Positions 38,206 through 48,131 of a DNA stretch of 64,000 bases are shown here, one piece after another. Below the pieces are notes generated by a model. It saw nothing but the letters and a program-made list of their open reading frames with translations. It made no database searches and was not told the origin of the DNA. The position numbers were made by a program, and so were the translations under genes. The number at the start of each line of letters is the position of its first letter. Within the stretch, counting starts at the first letter, position 1. This DNA comes from Streptomyces roseoverticillatus (GTDB taxonomy: Bacteria; Actinomycetota; Actinomycetes; Streptomycetales; Streptomycetaceae): NCBI RefSeq assembly GCF_000719265.1, contig NZ_JOFL01000023.1, positions 25,099 to 89,098 on the forward strand, read 5' to 3'.

Positions 38206-38952
38206 CTATTTCTCGACATACCGGAGCGAGCGGAGGCCCCGCTCCAGGTGCCAGTGCAGATATGCCGCGACCAGGCCGCTGCCCTCTCTGACGTGGCGCG
38301 GCTCGCAGGCGTCCGCCGTAGCCCAGTCGCCGGTCAGCAGCGCACCGAGCAGCCCGATCGCCTCCGAGGAGGGTACGACGCTTCCGGGCACCCGGCACTC
38401 ACCGCAGACCACACCGCCCGCGGCCACCGAGAAGAACCGGTTCGGACCGGGCATTCCGCACCGGGCGCAGGCGTCGAAGCTGGGCGCGTAGCCGTTGACG
38501 GCGAGGGAGCGCAGCAGGAAGGCGTCCAGGACGAGGCCCGGGGCGTGCTCGCCCGCGGCGAGCACGCGCAGCCCGCCGACGAGCAGCAGGTATTGCTGGA
38601 CGGCCGGTTCGCCCTCGTGGTCGGTGAACCGCTCGGCGGTCTCCAGCATGGCGGTGCCGGCGGTGTAGCGGGCGTAGTCGGTGACGATGGAGCCGCCGTA
38701 CGCGGCGATGGTCTCGCTCTGCGTGCACAGCGGCAGGCTGCGCCCGACGAGCTCGCTCCCCCGCGCGAAGAACTGCACGTCGACGTGCGAGAACGGCTCC
38801 AGACGCGCCCCGAACTTCGACTTGGTCCGCCGCACGCCCCGGGCCACGGCCCGCACCCGCCCGTGCCCGCGCGTGAGGAGGGTGATGATGCGGTCGGCTT
38901 CGCCGAGTTTCTGGGTCCGCAGGACAACGCCGTCGTCACGGAAAAGACTCAT
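38206..38952 (-). CDS. recO: DNA repair protein RecO
   Basis: A 248-residue recombination mediator that loads RecA with RecF and RecR. The OB-fold N-terminus begins MSLFRDDGVVLRTQKLGEAD, and the C-terminal zinc-finger cysteines are visible in CARCGMPG and CGEC. ATG 38952 overlaps the stop of a short upstream frame (ATGA) and has GGGGG about seven bases upstream. That frame is a second, truncated copy of the recO 5' end. The first codons use unusual T-ending triplets (AGT, CTT, CGT). It is followed by uppS. Confidence 0.95.
   Translation of the reverse strand: MSLFRDDGVVLRTQKLGEADRIITLLTRGHGRVRAVARGVRRTKSKFGARLEPFSHVDVQFFARGSELVGRSLPLCTQSETIAAYGGSIVTDYARYTAGTAMLETAERFTDHEGEPAVQQYLLLVGGLRVLAAGEHAPGLVLDAFLLRSLAVNGYAPSFDACARCGMPGPNRFFSVAAGGVVCGECRVPGSVVPSSEAIGLLGALLTGDWATADACEPRHVREGSGLVAAYLHWHLERGLRSLRYVEK
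38885..38952. repeat. recO 5'-end duplication, arm inside recO
   Basis: The first 68 bases of recO, matched by 39013-39080 at an offset of 128 bases. By eye 61 of 68 positions are identical, and most differences are in third codon positions. Confidence 0.85.
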
Positions 38953-39080
38953 CGCACGCCCCCACGGGTGTCCGGCCGGGGGACCGGGGGTCGCCCCCCG
39001 GGAGAAGGCAGCATGATGCGATCGGCTTCGCCGAGTTTCTGGGTCCGCAGCACGATGCCGTCGTCGCGGAAGAGGCTCAT
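38949..39080 (-). pseudogene. Truncated duplicate of the recO start, fused to 21 unrelated codons
   Basis: A 43-codon frame beginning at ATG 39080. Its first 22 residues match RecO with one or two changes (MSLFRDDGIVLRTQKLGEAD). It then reads unrelated proline/arginine-rich sequence and stops at 38949-38951, overlapping the recO ATG by four bases. GGAG lies ten bases upstream of its ATG, so it may be translated, making recO translation coupled to it. It looks like a partial tandem duplication in which the upstream copy kept the original leader region. It is unlikely to encode a functional protein. Confidence 0.7.
39013..39080. repeat. recO 5'-end duplication, upstream arm
   Basis: The second copy of the 68-base recO 5' sequence, upstream of the gene. 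See the arm at 38885-38952. Confidence 0.85.
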
Positions 39081-39178
39081 GGAGCTATTCTCCCGTACCC
39101 ACGAGGGCTGAACGCCCGCGTCTGACGAAGGCACAATGTGAGCGCCATGTCGATCTTCCTCCCCCCAGTGAGTACCCG

Positions 39179-40303
39179 GTGACCCCCTCCCGCCGCCGAC
39201 GCCGCAGGCGCCGCCATCCCGTCCGTTCCGCCGTCGCCGCGACCCTCGTGTGCGTGCTCGCCGCGTTGTTCCTGCTGTTCGTCACCGTGCCCGGCAAGCG
39301 CGCCGACAGCCGGGCCTTCGCGACGGCGTCCGCGTGTGTGGGCGACGAGCCGGCCCTGGAGTGCCGCAAGACGATCGAGGGCACGGTGAAGGGCACCGAG
39401 ACCGTGCCCCGGGGCAAGACGACGCACTACTGGCTCACCATCACCGGCCGCGGCGGCGACACCCACCGCGCCGAGATGAACGGCCCGTCCTCGGTCTTCG
39501 GCCGCGTCAAGCCCGGCGACTCGGTGAAGGCGACCTACTGGCGGGGCAAGATCCGCTTCGTCGACTTCCGCGGCACCGTGCAGCTCACCGCCGACCAGCC
39601 GAAGGACGCCTACCGCTTCCCGTTCGCCTGCGGCATGGGGCTGCTCGCGCTGGGCGGCACCTTCGCCTGGCTCGCCTACTGGATGGTCCGGCAGGTCGGC
39701 CGCCACCCGGCGCGCTACGCCTGGCAGGCCACCGTGCTGCCGTGCGCGGGCGTCCTGACCGGGATCGTCGCGTTCGTCGCGCCCCTGGTCACGGACACGG
39801 TGCCGACGGCCCTGGTGCTGACCGGGGCGGGCGCGGTGCCGGTCGTCCTGGGCGCCCTGTGGCGCATCAGGGTGCGCCGCCGGCAGTCGGAGGAGTTCGA
39901 GGTCGCCCCGGTCGTGCCGGAGCGGGAGGAGTGCGTCGAGGGCGGTGTCGCGGCGCGCACCCCGTACCGCGGCGAGCTCATCGGCCCGTATCTGGTGGTG
40001 GGCCCCGGCCTGCTGGCGGTGACCCCCGACCCGGAGGGCCGCGCCCTGCGCAGGGTCCTGCCGCGCACGCTGGTCGTGGAGCGCGTCCGCGTGCCGTACT
40101 GGTCGGATCCGTCGGGCGTCACCGCGGAGACCCGCGGCTGGCGGAAGGCGCTCCGCCAGGTGGTCGTCGTCTGCCGCGACGGCGCCGACGAGGTGCTCAT
40201 CGGCGTGCAGCGCAAGCACGTGCCGTGGGTGCTGGGAGCGCTGCGGGGGCAGGCGGCGGCCGGGGAGCCGCGGGCGGCTGCCGCCTCGGAGGGCAGGGCG
40301 TAG
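39179..40303 (+). CDS. Conserved membrane protein of unknown function
   Basis: A 374-residue protein. A very basic N-terminus (RRRRRRRRHPVR) precedes a first helix at about residues 17-38. An extracytoplasmic part of about 110 residues follows with two cysteines (SACVGDEPALECRK). Three further helices lie between about residues 148 and 225, and the C-terminal 140 residues are cytoplasmic. No family was recognised. GTG 39179 is the likely start. It is divergent from the recO unit and convergent with the TerB-like gene, with a gap of two bases. Confidence 0.72.
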   Translation: MTPSRRRRRRRRHPVRSAVAATLVCVLAALFLLFVTVPGKRADSRAFATASACVGDEPALECRKTIEGTVKGTETVPRGKTTHYWLTITGRGGDTHRAEMNGPSSVFGRVKPGDSVKATYWRGKIRFVDFRGTVQLTADQPKDAYRFPFACGMGLLALGGTFAWLAYWMVRQVGRHPARYAWQATVLPCAGVLTGIVAFVAPLVTDTVPTALVLTGAGAVPVVLGALWRIRVRRRQSEEFEVAPVVPEREECVEGGVAARTPYRGELIGPYLVVGPGLLAVTPDPEGRALRRVLPRTLVVERVRVPYWSDPSGVTAETRGWRKALRQVVVVCRDGADEVLIGVQRKHVPWVLGALRGQAAAGEPRAAAASEGRA

Positions 40304-40305
40304 CG

Positions 40306-41046
40306 CTACGAGGGGGTCCGCGCCGCGGCCAGCAGCCGGTCCGTGTCCTCCGGGGGGAGCATGAGGGCCCGGCCCACCGTGGCGAGGACCTCCCGCTCGG
40401 CGGGCCGGTAGGGCCCGTCGGCGAGGGCGATGCGGGCGCCCTGCAGCAGGATCGATTCGCGACCGGCGGGCGCGAGGTGGGGGGCGAGGGGCTCCAGGGC
40501 CTCGTGGAGCTCGATGGCCAGGGCCGTGCCCCGGGGGTCGAAGCCGTCCCGGCCGGCGTAGGGGGACGGGGTGCCCAGGTCGGTGCCGTACGCCCCGGGG
40601 AGACGGCCCGTGTCGGCGGCGAGGGCCTCGATCAGGGTGATCAGCTGTTCCTCGCTGCAGTCCACGAATCCCGCGGCCCGGACGGCGCCCACGGCGGCTC
40701 TTCGGACCGTGCGGGCCTCGGTGCCGCCCGCGGCGAGGACGGCGAGCGCGACGGTGTGCACGGCGTCGCGCAGCATCGCCGAGAAGCGGGTGGTGGTGGG
40801 GTGGTCGAGGACGTCCGTGCCGTAGCGGGCGCGGCACGCGGAGCACTCCACGACCGGCCCGACGGGGCCGCGCGGCAGCAGCGGCAGGCCGAAGGCGACG
40901 AGGCGGCGGCGCCCGGTGCGGCGGCGGTAGTTGCGGTCGCCGCCGCAGCCGGGGCAGTAGAACTCGCCGTCGCCGACCGTGCGCCACACGGTGCGTACGC
41001 CCACCACACACCGGTCCCGGCCGGGTCGGCCCTGCGCGTGCATCAC
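40306..41046 (-). CDS. TerB-like protein with N-terminal zinc ribbon
   Basis: A 246-residue protein. The N-terminus holds two CxxC pairs (YCPGCGGDRNYRRRTGRR, then ECSACRARYG), a zinc ribbon. The rest resembles the tellurite-resistance TerB helical domain (RESILLQGARIALADGPYRPAEREVLATVGRAL). GTG 41046 has GGAGG eight bases upstream, and ATG 41043 follows at once. No other ter genes are near, so tellurite resistance is not implied. It stands alone, and the function is unknown. Confidence 0.72.
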   Translation of the reverse strand: MMHAQGRPGRDRCVVGVRTVWRTVGDGEFYCPGCGGDRNYRRRTGRRRLVAFGLPLLPRGPVGPVVECSACRARYGTDVLDHPTTTRFSAMLRDAVHTVALAVLAAGGTEARTVRRAAVGAVRAAGFVDCSEEQLITLIEALAADTGRLPGAYGTDLGTPSPYAGRDGFDPRGTALAIELHEALEPLAPHLAPAGRESILLQGARIALADGPYRPAEREVLATVGRALMLPPEDTDRLLAAARTPS

Positions 41047-41230
41047 GGCGCACACCTCCATAACGCCACGGCCTCGTCGCCGCGTTGACGTGATGTTAGC
41101 CACATCGATGATGCGACGTCAGTACCCCGTGCGCAGCGGGCGGGCGTCATACGGGGGATCTCGCCACGGCACCACCGGATACGGTGGTTTCCCCCCAGGG
41201 CCCTTGACGAGGCCCCGGACCGCGGCAGTA

Positions 41231-43198
<1,968 letters not shown>

Positions 43199-43217
<19 letters not shown>

Positions 43218-43246
43218 CAGCTAAGAAGAAGCAGCCCGAAACGCAT
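43199..43246 (-). CDS. Leader peptide of leuA
   Basis: A 15-residue frame, MRFGLLLLSCRGEGL, with four consecutive leucine codons (CTG CTT CTT CTT) and a TAG stop 108 bases before leuA. The SCRGEG part matches other Streptomyces leuA leaders from memory, and its codons form one arm of the RNA pairing, which would explain conservation. It has the features of a leucine attenuation peptide. No strong ribosome site precedes the ATG, so it may be leaderless. Confidence 0.8.
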
Positions 43247-43397
43247 GATGCACAGCACCGTAGCCGAGCCGGACGGGATGCGGTACGGGCGTTCCAGCAT
43301 GCGGGACAGGTAGCTGGGAGAGGAACGGTGCCACTCGATTGTGTTAATCGGTGCGCCGGGGCCTGACAAGGCCGGGGGCCACTGCCAGATTCGGGCC

Positions 43398-44456
43398 ATG
43401 AGTGACACCGTGAAGAGCGTTTTCTGCACCATCGTCCCGCCGCACGTGCTCGACAGGCTCGCGCAGGCCGGCGATTCCGCGCGGGCCGAGCTCGCCCAGC
43501 GCACCCTCGAACACGACTCCATGCAGCGCACCCGGCGCCGGGTCACGGCGCTGCGCGGCGTCGCCGCCCCGGCGGGCACCCCTTCCGACAGCCCGCAGCG
43601 GACGATCTACGACGCCGGGCACCGGGTGGTCCAGCCGGGCAAGAAGGTCCACGCCGAGGGCGACGCCCCCTCGAAGGACGCGACGGTCAACCGCGCCCAC
43701 GCCGGGCTCGGCGCCACCTTCGAGCTTTACCTCAAGGCCTACGGACGGCACTCCATCGACGACGCGGGCCTGCCCCTGGACGCCACCGTCCACTACGGCC
43801 AGGGCTACAACAACGCCTTCTGGGACGGCAGCCAGATGGTCTTCGGGGACGGCGACGGGGACATCTTCCTCGACTTCACCATCCCGGTGGACGTCATCGG
43901 CCACGAGCTCACCCACGGTGTCACCCAGCACACGGCCAACCTGGAGTACTACGGCCAGTCCGGGGCGCTGAACGAGTCCGTCTCGGACGTCTTCGGCTCG
44001 CTGATCAAGCAGTACGCCCTGGGGCAGACCACCGACCAGGCCGACTGGCTGATCGGCCAGGGGCTGCTGGGGCCGGGCATCGACCGCGGGGTGGCCCTGC
44101 GCTCCATGAAGGCGCCCGGCACGGCCTACGACGACGACGTCCTCGGCAAGGACCCGCAGCCGGCGACGATGGACGACTACGTCCGCACCTCGCGCGACAA
44201 CGGCGGGGTGCACATCAACTCGGGCATCCCCAACCATGCCTTCTACCTCGTGGCCACCGCGCTCGGCGGCCACGCCTGGGAGCGGGCCGGGAAGGTCTGG
44301 TACGCGACGCTGACCGGCGGGGAGCTGGCGTCCGACGCCCAGTTCGCGGACTTCGCCCGGCTGACGGCGGCCTCGGCCCGGACCCTGTTCGGCGAGGGGG
44401 ACGCCGTCCAGGCCGTGCTCAAGGCGTGGAGCCAGGTCGGCATCCCCGTGACATAG
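43398..44456 (+). CDS. Protealysin-like M4 metalloprotease
   Basis: A 352-residue thermolysin-fold zinc protease. The zinc site HELTH is at residues 169-173 with the third ligand E193 in ALNESVSD; NNAFWDGSQMVFGDGDG is also typical. There is no signal peptide. The short N-terminal propeptide has IVPPHVLDRL, matching the PPxxL box of protealysin-type precursors, which often act in the cytoplasm or leave by non-classical routes. ATG 43398 follows a weak site. An emfourin-type inhibitor gene follows after a hairpin. The group is well supported and the target unknown. Confidence 0.92.
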   Translation: MSDTVKSVFCTIVPPHVLDRLAQAGDSARAELAQRTLEHDSMQRTRRRVTALRGVAAPAGTPSDSPQRTIYDAGHRVVQPGKKVHAEGDAPSKDATVNRAHAGLGATFELYLKAYGRHSIDDAGLPLDATVHYGQGYNNAFWDGSQMVFGDGDGDIFLDFTIPVDVIGHELTHGVTQHTANLEYYGQSGALNESVSDVFGSLIKQYALGQTTDQADWLIGQGLLGPGIDRGVALRSMKAPGTAYDDDVLGKDPQPATMDDYVRTSRDNGGVHINSGIPNHAFYLVATALGGHAWERAGKVWYATLTGGELASDAQFADFARLTAASARTLFGEGDAVQAVLKAWSQVGIPVT

Positions 44457-44467
44457 ACCCGGCACGG

Positions 44468-44487
44468 GGCCGGCCCAAGGGCCGGCC
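44468..44487 (+). terminator. Hairpin between the M4 protease and its inhibitor
   Basis: GGCCGGCCC (44468-44476) pairs with GGGCCGGCC (44479-44487) with a two-base loop, eleven bases after the protease stop. It may partly terminate, so that inhibitor and protease levels differ. Confidence 0.5.
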
Positions 44488-44550
44488 GGCCCCGGAATGC
44501 GGGCCTTTTGGACCGGGAGCGATCGCGAGCCGTGGGGTAGGGATGACGGC

Positions 44551-44823
44551 ATGCGTATCGTCATCACCCGTACCGGCGGGTTCGCCGGCATCGAGCGCAG
44601 GGCCGAGCTGGACACGTCCGACCGGCCCGACGCCATGCACCTGGAGGCTCTGGCCCACCGCGCCCTGGTGCCGGGCCGGGACGACCCCGGCCCTGCCCGG
44701 GGCGTCCCGGACGGCTTCCACTACGTGATCGACGTCGACGGCCGCTCGGTCCGCCTCGCGGACCCCCACCTCTCCGACGACCAGCGCGAGCTGATCCGCA
44801 CGGTACTCAAGGAGGGGGCGTGA
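44551..44823 (+). CDS. Emfourin-like inhibitor of the M4 protease
   Basis: A 90-residue protein resembling emfourin, the protein inhibitor found next to protealysin-like proteases. It opens MRIVITRTGGFAGIERRAELD and ends with LSDDQRELIRTVL, both typical. ATG 44551 has a GGG site eight bases upstream. Its place directly behind the M4 protease gene on the same strand matches the known protealysin-emfourin operon. It should keep the protease inactive in the cytoplasm. It is convergent with era. Confidence 0.85.
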   Translation: MRIVITRTGGFAGIERRAELDTSDRPDAMHLEALAHRALVPGRDDPGPARGVPDGFHYVIDVDGRSVRLADPHLSDDQRELIRTVLKEGA

Positions 44824-44842
44824 CGACCGGCGGCCCGGACGG

Positions 44843-45784
44843 CTAGAAGCCCAGCTTCCGGAGCTGCTTCGGGTCGCGCTGCCAGTCCTTGGCGACCTTC
44901 ACGTGCAGGTCGAGGTAGACCGGGGTGCCGAGGAGCGCCTCGATGTGCTTGCGGGACTTCATGCCCACCTCCTTGAGGCGGGCGCCCTTCGGGCCGATGA
45001 TGATGCCCTTCTGGCTGGGGCGCTCGATGTAGACGTTCGCGTGGATGTCCAGCAGCGGCTTGTCCGCCGGCCGGTCCTCCCGCGGCAGCATCTCCTCGAC
45101 CACGACGGCGATGGAGTGCGGCAGCTCGTCCCGCACGCCCTCCAGCGCGGCCTCGCGGATCAGCTCGGCCACCATGACCTGCTCGGGCTCGTCGGTCAGG
45201 TCGCCCTCGGGGTAGAGCGGCGGGCTCTCCGGCAGCATCGGCACCAGCAGGTCGGCCAGCAGGCCCACCTGCTTGTCGCCGACGGCCGACACCGGGATGA
45301 TCTCCCGCCACTCGATGCCGAGCTCCTCGCCCAGCTTCTGGATGGCGATCAGCTGCTCGGCGAGCGCCTTGGAGTCCACCAGGTCGGTCTTGGTGACGAT
45401 CGCGACCTTGGGGGTCTTCTTGATCCCGGCCAGCTCGGCCGCGATGAAGCGGTCGCCCGGGCCGAGCTTCTGGTCGGCGGGCAGGCAGAAGCCGATGACG
45501 TCGACCTCGGCCCACGTGGTGCGGACCACGTCGTTGAGCCGCTCGCCGAGCAGCGTGCGGGGCTTGTGCAGACCGGGGGTGTCGACCAGCACGAGCTGGG
45601 CGTCGGGCCGGTGCACGATGCCGCGGACGGTGTGGCGGGTGGTCTGCGGACGGTTGGAGGTGATCGCGACCTTCGTCCCCACCAGTGCGTTGGTCAGGGT
45701 CGACTTGCCCGCGTTGGGGCGGCCGACGAAGCACGCGAAGCCCGCGCGGTGAGGGGCCCGGGAGGGGGACGAGGCGTTATCCAT
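44843..45784 (-). CDS. era: GTPase Era
   Basis: A 313-residue GTPase needed for 16S rRNA 3'-end maturation and 30S assembly. G1 is GRPNAGKST, G3 DTPGLHKP and G4 TKTD. The C-terminal KH domain (GPKGARLKEVG) binds the 3' end of 16S rRNA. ATG 45784 has GGGGAG ten bases upstream; an ATG at 45793 is too close. It follows the cytidine deaminase-like gene by about 160 bases, with a GC-rich hairpin between. Confidence 0.96.
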   Translation of the reverse strand: MDNASSPSRAPHRAGFACFVGRPNAGKSTLTNALVGTKVAITSNRPQTTRHTVRGIVHRPDAQLVLVDTPGLHKPRTLLGERLNDVVRTTWAEVDVIGFCLPADQKLGPGDRFIAAELAGIKKTPKVAIVTKTDLVDSKALAEQLIAIQKLGEELGIEWREIIPVSAVGDKQVGLLADLLVPMLPESPPLYPEGDLTDEPEQVMVAELIREAALEGVRDELPHSIAVVVEEMLPREDRPADKPLLDIHANVYIERPSQKGIIIGPKGARLKEVGMKSRKHIEALLGTPVYLDLHVKVAKDWQRDPKQLRKLGF

Positions 45785-45825
45785 ACCGGCCATTCTCCCC
45801 GATCCCGGCCCGCCCGCCGACCAGC

Positions 45826-45848
45826 GGCCCCGTCCGGCCGGCGGGGCC
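45826..45848. terminator. Hairpin between cytidine deaminase-like gene and era
   Basis: GGCCCCG (45826-45832) pairs with CGGGGCC (45842-45848) with a nine-base loop, ahead of era on the minus strand. It is a possible weak terminator or processing site. Confidence 0.4.
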
Positions 45849-45943
45849 GGGAGCCCCGCAGGACCCCGGCGACGGGCTGCAGCAGGGCGGCCGCGGGGGC
45901 GAACCGGTTCGTGCCCTCCCCGCGCGTCGGGCCCTGCCGCGGC

Positions 45944-46294
45944 TCAGCCCGCGTCGACCCTGCTGCGCAGGGTGCCGTCGGGGCCCGCGAGGAGAACGGG
46001 GGTGGCGGGACCGCCCAGGTCGCGCACGGCCGCGCGGTCCTCCGCGGAGATGCCGGCCGCCTCGGAGACGACGGCCGCGGCCTCCAGGGACTTCGCGCCG
46101 CTCGCGACGGCCATGGCGACCGCGGTCCGCAGCGCGCTGAGCCGCAGCGAGTCGAGCGCGACCGTGCCGGCCACGTACGTCCGGCCCGTCTCGTCCCGTA
46201 CGGCGGCGCCCTCGGGGACGGCGTTGCGGGCGCGCGCGGAACGGGCCAGCGTGATGATCTTGCGGTCTTCGGGGTCCAGCGTGGTCTCCGTCAT
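45944..46294 (-). CDS. Cytidine deaminase-like protein lacking zinc ligands
   Basis: A 116-residue protein of the cytidine deaminase fold, as usually annotated in this position next to era in Streptomyces. The strand-helix pattern is recognisable (AAVRDETGRTYVAGTVALDSLRLSALRTAVAMAVASG). However, the HAE/CAE motif and the PCxxC zinc ligands are absent, so deaminase activity is not expected. ATG 46294 is chosen; ATG 46306 is possible. It follows a lipoprotein gene by 44 bases and may share its transcript. The true role is unknown. Confidence 0.72.
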   Translation of the reverse strand: MTETTLDPEDRKIITLARSARARNAVPEGAAVRDETGRTYVAGTVALDSLRLSALRTAVAMAVASGAKSLEAAAVVSEAAGISAEDRAAVRDLGGPATPVLLAGPDGTLRSRVDAG

Positions 46295-46338
46295 ACCGGG
46301 GAGCATAAGCAGCGCCGGTCCGCCCGATCGCCCCGGGA

Positions 46339-47097
46339 TCAGGCCTTGCCGGCCTTCTGCACCTTCTCCACGGCCTTGCGCAGCGCCGCCTCGAAGGCGT
46401 CGGAGCCGGCGGTGGTGAAACTGGCCTGGGCGACGGTCACGACGGTGCCGCCGACGCGGACGGCGGCGATGTCGTGCTGGATGCTCACGCCCTCGTCGGT
46501 CGCGGCGAAGACCACCCGCACGCCGCGGGCCTCGTCGCCCAGCGCGGGCACGGTCAGCTCGCTGCCGGCCGCCTCGTCCACCGAGCCGTCGACGGCCTTC
46601 GCCGTGAACTTCCCGCAGGCGCCGACGTCGGTCTTCTCCTGCATGACCTTGACGGCGTCGGCCTGCCGGTAGGAGGTGACGCCCAGGGACATCATGGTCC
46701 CGGCCTCGCCGCCCTGCTTGAGGTCGGTCATGGCGTGGGCCTGCGCCTTGGGGCCGTTGTCCGCGCCGACGAAGGCGTCGAGCAGCGGCTGGCACGCGGC
46801 CTTGTCCGCCTTGCCGAGCTGCATGGCGGTCGGGCCGACGTCGTAGGCCGGGATGCTCTTGTCGACCTCCCAGCCGGAGGACAGGTCGGCGGGGGTGAGC
46901 AGGGCGGCCTTGGCCTGGGCGGCGGTGAGCGGCGCGGGCCCGGCGGCCTCCTTGCCCCGGTCGGGGGCGGCGCTTCCGCTGCCGCTCCGCCCCGCCGCCG
47001 GCTTGCCGTCCTTGTCACCGTCCCCGCACGCGGAGAGGGCGAGGAGGGACGCGGCCGCGAGAGCGGCGAGGGCGCCACGGCGCAGGGAAGCGGACAC
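46339..47097 (-). CDS. Predicted lipoprotein of unknown function
   Basis: A 252-residue exported lipoprotein. The signal peptide ends in the lipobox LSAC, then a Gly/Ser/Lys-rich linker (GDGDKDGKPAAGRSGSGSAA) and a globular domain of about 200 residues with two cysteines. The domain layout (LTPADLSSGWEV at its start) is common in actinobacterial lipoproteins without known role. GTG 47097 has AAGGA eight bases upstream. It is followed by the cytidine deaminase-like gene. Confidence 0.85.
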   Translation of the reverse strand: MSASLRRGALAALAAASLLALSACGDGDKDGKPAAGRSGSGSAAPDRGKEAAGPAPLTAAQAKAALLTPADLSSGWEVDKSIPAYDVGPTAMQLGKADKAACQPLLDAFVGADNGPKAQAHAMTDLKQGGEAGTMMSLGVTSYRQADAVKVMQEKTDVGACGKFTAKAVDGSVDEAAGSELTVPALGDEARGVRVVFAATDEGVSIQHDIAAVRVGGTVVTVAQASFTTAGSDAFEAALRKAVEKVQKAGKA

Positions 47098-47171
47098 AGC
47101 GGAAATCCTTAGGTAAAGAGAACGTATGCCGCAAGTATGTCAATGGCAAAGTCCCGCGCCGGTGCCGGGTC

Positions 47172-48050
47172 TCAGCCCGCGACCGAGTACATCCCTCCGC
47201 GCCGGCCCTCCGGCGAGACCAGCCACTCCAGCTTCGCGGCCGTGCCGGTGTCCGCCACCGGGTTGTGCATGACGATCGTCAGGTCCGGCCGGGCCGGCAC
47301 GCGCAGGTGCGTGCTCTCCAGGTACAGCGCCCCGGCCACCGGGTGGTCGAACTCCTTGACCAGCTGGCCGCCCGCCTGCACGTCGCCCTGCGCCCACAGC
47401 TCCACGAACTCCGGGCTCACCGCGGACAGCTCCGCCACGATCTCCTGGAACCCCTCGTCGTCCGGTCGCTCCGAGCACGCGGCGCGGTACTGGGCGACGA
47501 CCCGCCGGGAGTTCTGCTCCCAGTTGGCCGCGCGGGCGCGGTAGGCGGGGTCGGTGAAGAAGTCGACCAGGCAGTTCGGCCGCGGCTTGCGGCGGAAGCC
47601 GATGACCATGCGGGCCGAGTCGTTGAAGGCGACCAGGTTCCAGTACGGGTCCATGATGTGCGCCGGGTACGGCATCCAGCCGTCGATCAGCCGCTGCAGG
47701 CCCTCGCACAGGTAGTCCGGGGCGGGGGACTCCGGCTGCGGCGGGTTCAGCCCGGCGAGCACGTACAGGTGCCGGCGCTCGTCGCCGCTCAGCCTGAGCA
47801 CCTTCGCCACGGAGTCGAGCACCTGCGGCGAGACGGTGATCTCCCGCCCCTGCTCCAGCCACTGGTACCAGGAAGCGCCCACGCCCGCGAGGACCGCGAC
47901 CTCCTCGCGGCGCAGCCCCGGCGTGCGCCGGCGGGCCCCGCCGTCCGGCAGGCCCACGTCGGCCGGGGACACCCGGGCCCGACGGCTCATCAGAAAGTCA
48001 CGCAGCTCCTGGCGGCGACGCGGCTGTGCGTGTGTAATCGACCCGGTCAA
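47172..48050 (-). CDS. XRE-family regulator with MmyB-like ligand domain
   Basis: A 292-residue regulator built like the one at 22.6-23.5 kb: helix-turn-helix (RRQELRDFLMSRRARVSPADVG, TPGLRREEVAVLAGVGASWYQWLEQ), then the MmyB-like domain. There is no ATG or GTG near the expected N-terminus; TTG 48050 directly follows AGGGGGAGAG and is the best start. It is divergent from an MFS gene, with a 7-bp inverted repeat in the 81-base gap. A local repressor of the pump is the likely role. Confidence 0.85.
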   Translation of the reverse strand: MTGSITHAQPRRRQELRDFLMSRRARVSPADVGLPDGGARRRTPGLRREEVAVLAGVGASWYQWLEQGREITVSPQVLDSVAKVLRLSGDERRHLYVLAGLNPPQPESPAPDYLCEGLQRLIDGWMPYPAHIMDPYWNLVAFNDSARMVIGFRRKPRPNCLVDFFTDPAYRARAANWEQNSRRVVAQYRAACSERPDDEGFQEIVAELSAVSPEFVELWAQGDVQAGGQLVKEFDHPVAGALYLESTHLRVPARPDLTIVMHNPVADTGTAAKLEWLVSPEGRRGGMYSVAG

Positions 48051-48064
48051 CTCTCCCCCTTGCC

Positions 48065-48084
48065 TGGTGGTACGGCCACCACCA
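48065..48084. promoter_or_regulatory. Operator candidate between XRE and MFS genes
   Basis: TGGTGGT (48065-48071) and ACCACCA (48078-48084) form a perfect 7-bp inverted repeat with a six-base spacer, 15 bases before the XRE start and 48 before the MFS start. It differs in sequence from the operator of the other XRE/MFS pair (23587-23618). Confidence 0.45.
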
Positions 48085-48131
48085 TAAGCACGCTCTCCCC
48101 ACGTTTCTTCCGCGCGCCGGAAGGTGGGCGC

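Noticed and set aside
40306-41046. Tellurite resistance operon
   Set aside because: Only a TerB-like domain is present; no terC, terD or terE neighbour.
45944-46294. Active cytidine deaminase
   Set aside because: The zinc-binding and catalytic residues are missing, so only the fold relationship is claimed.
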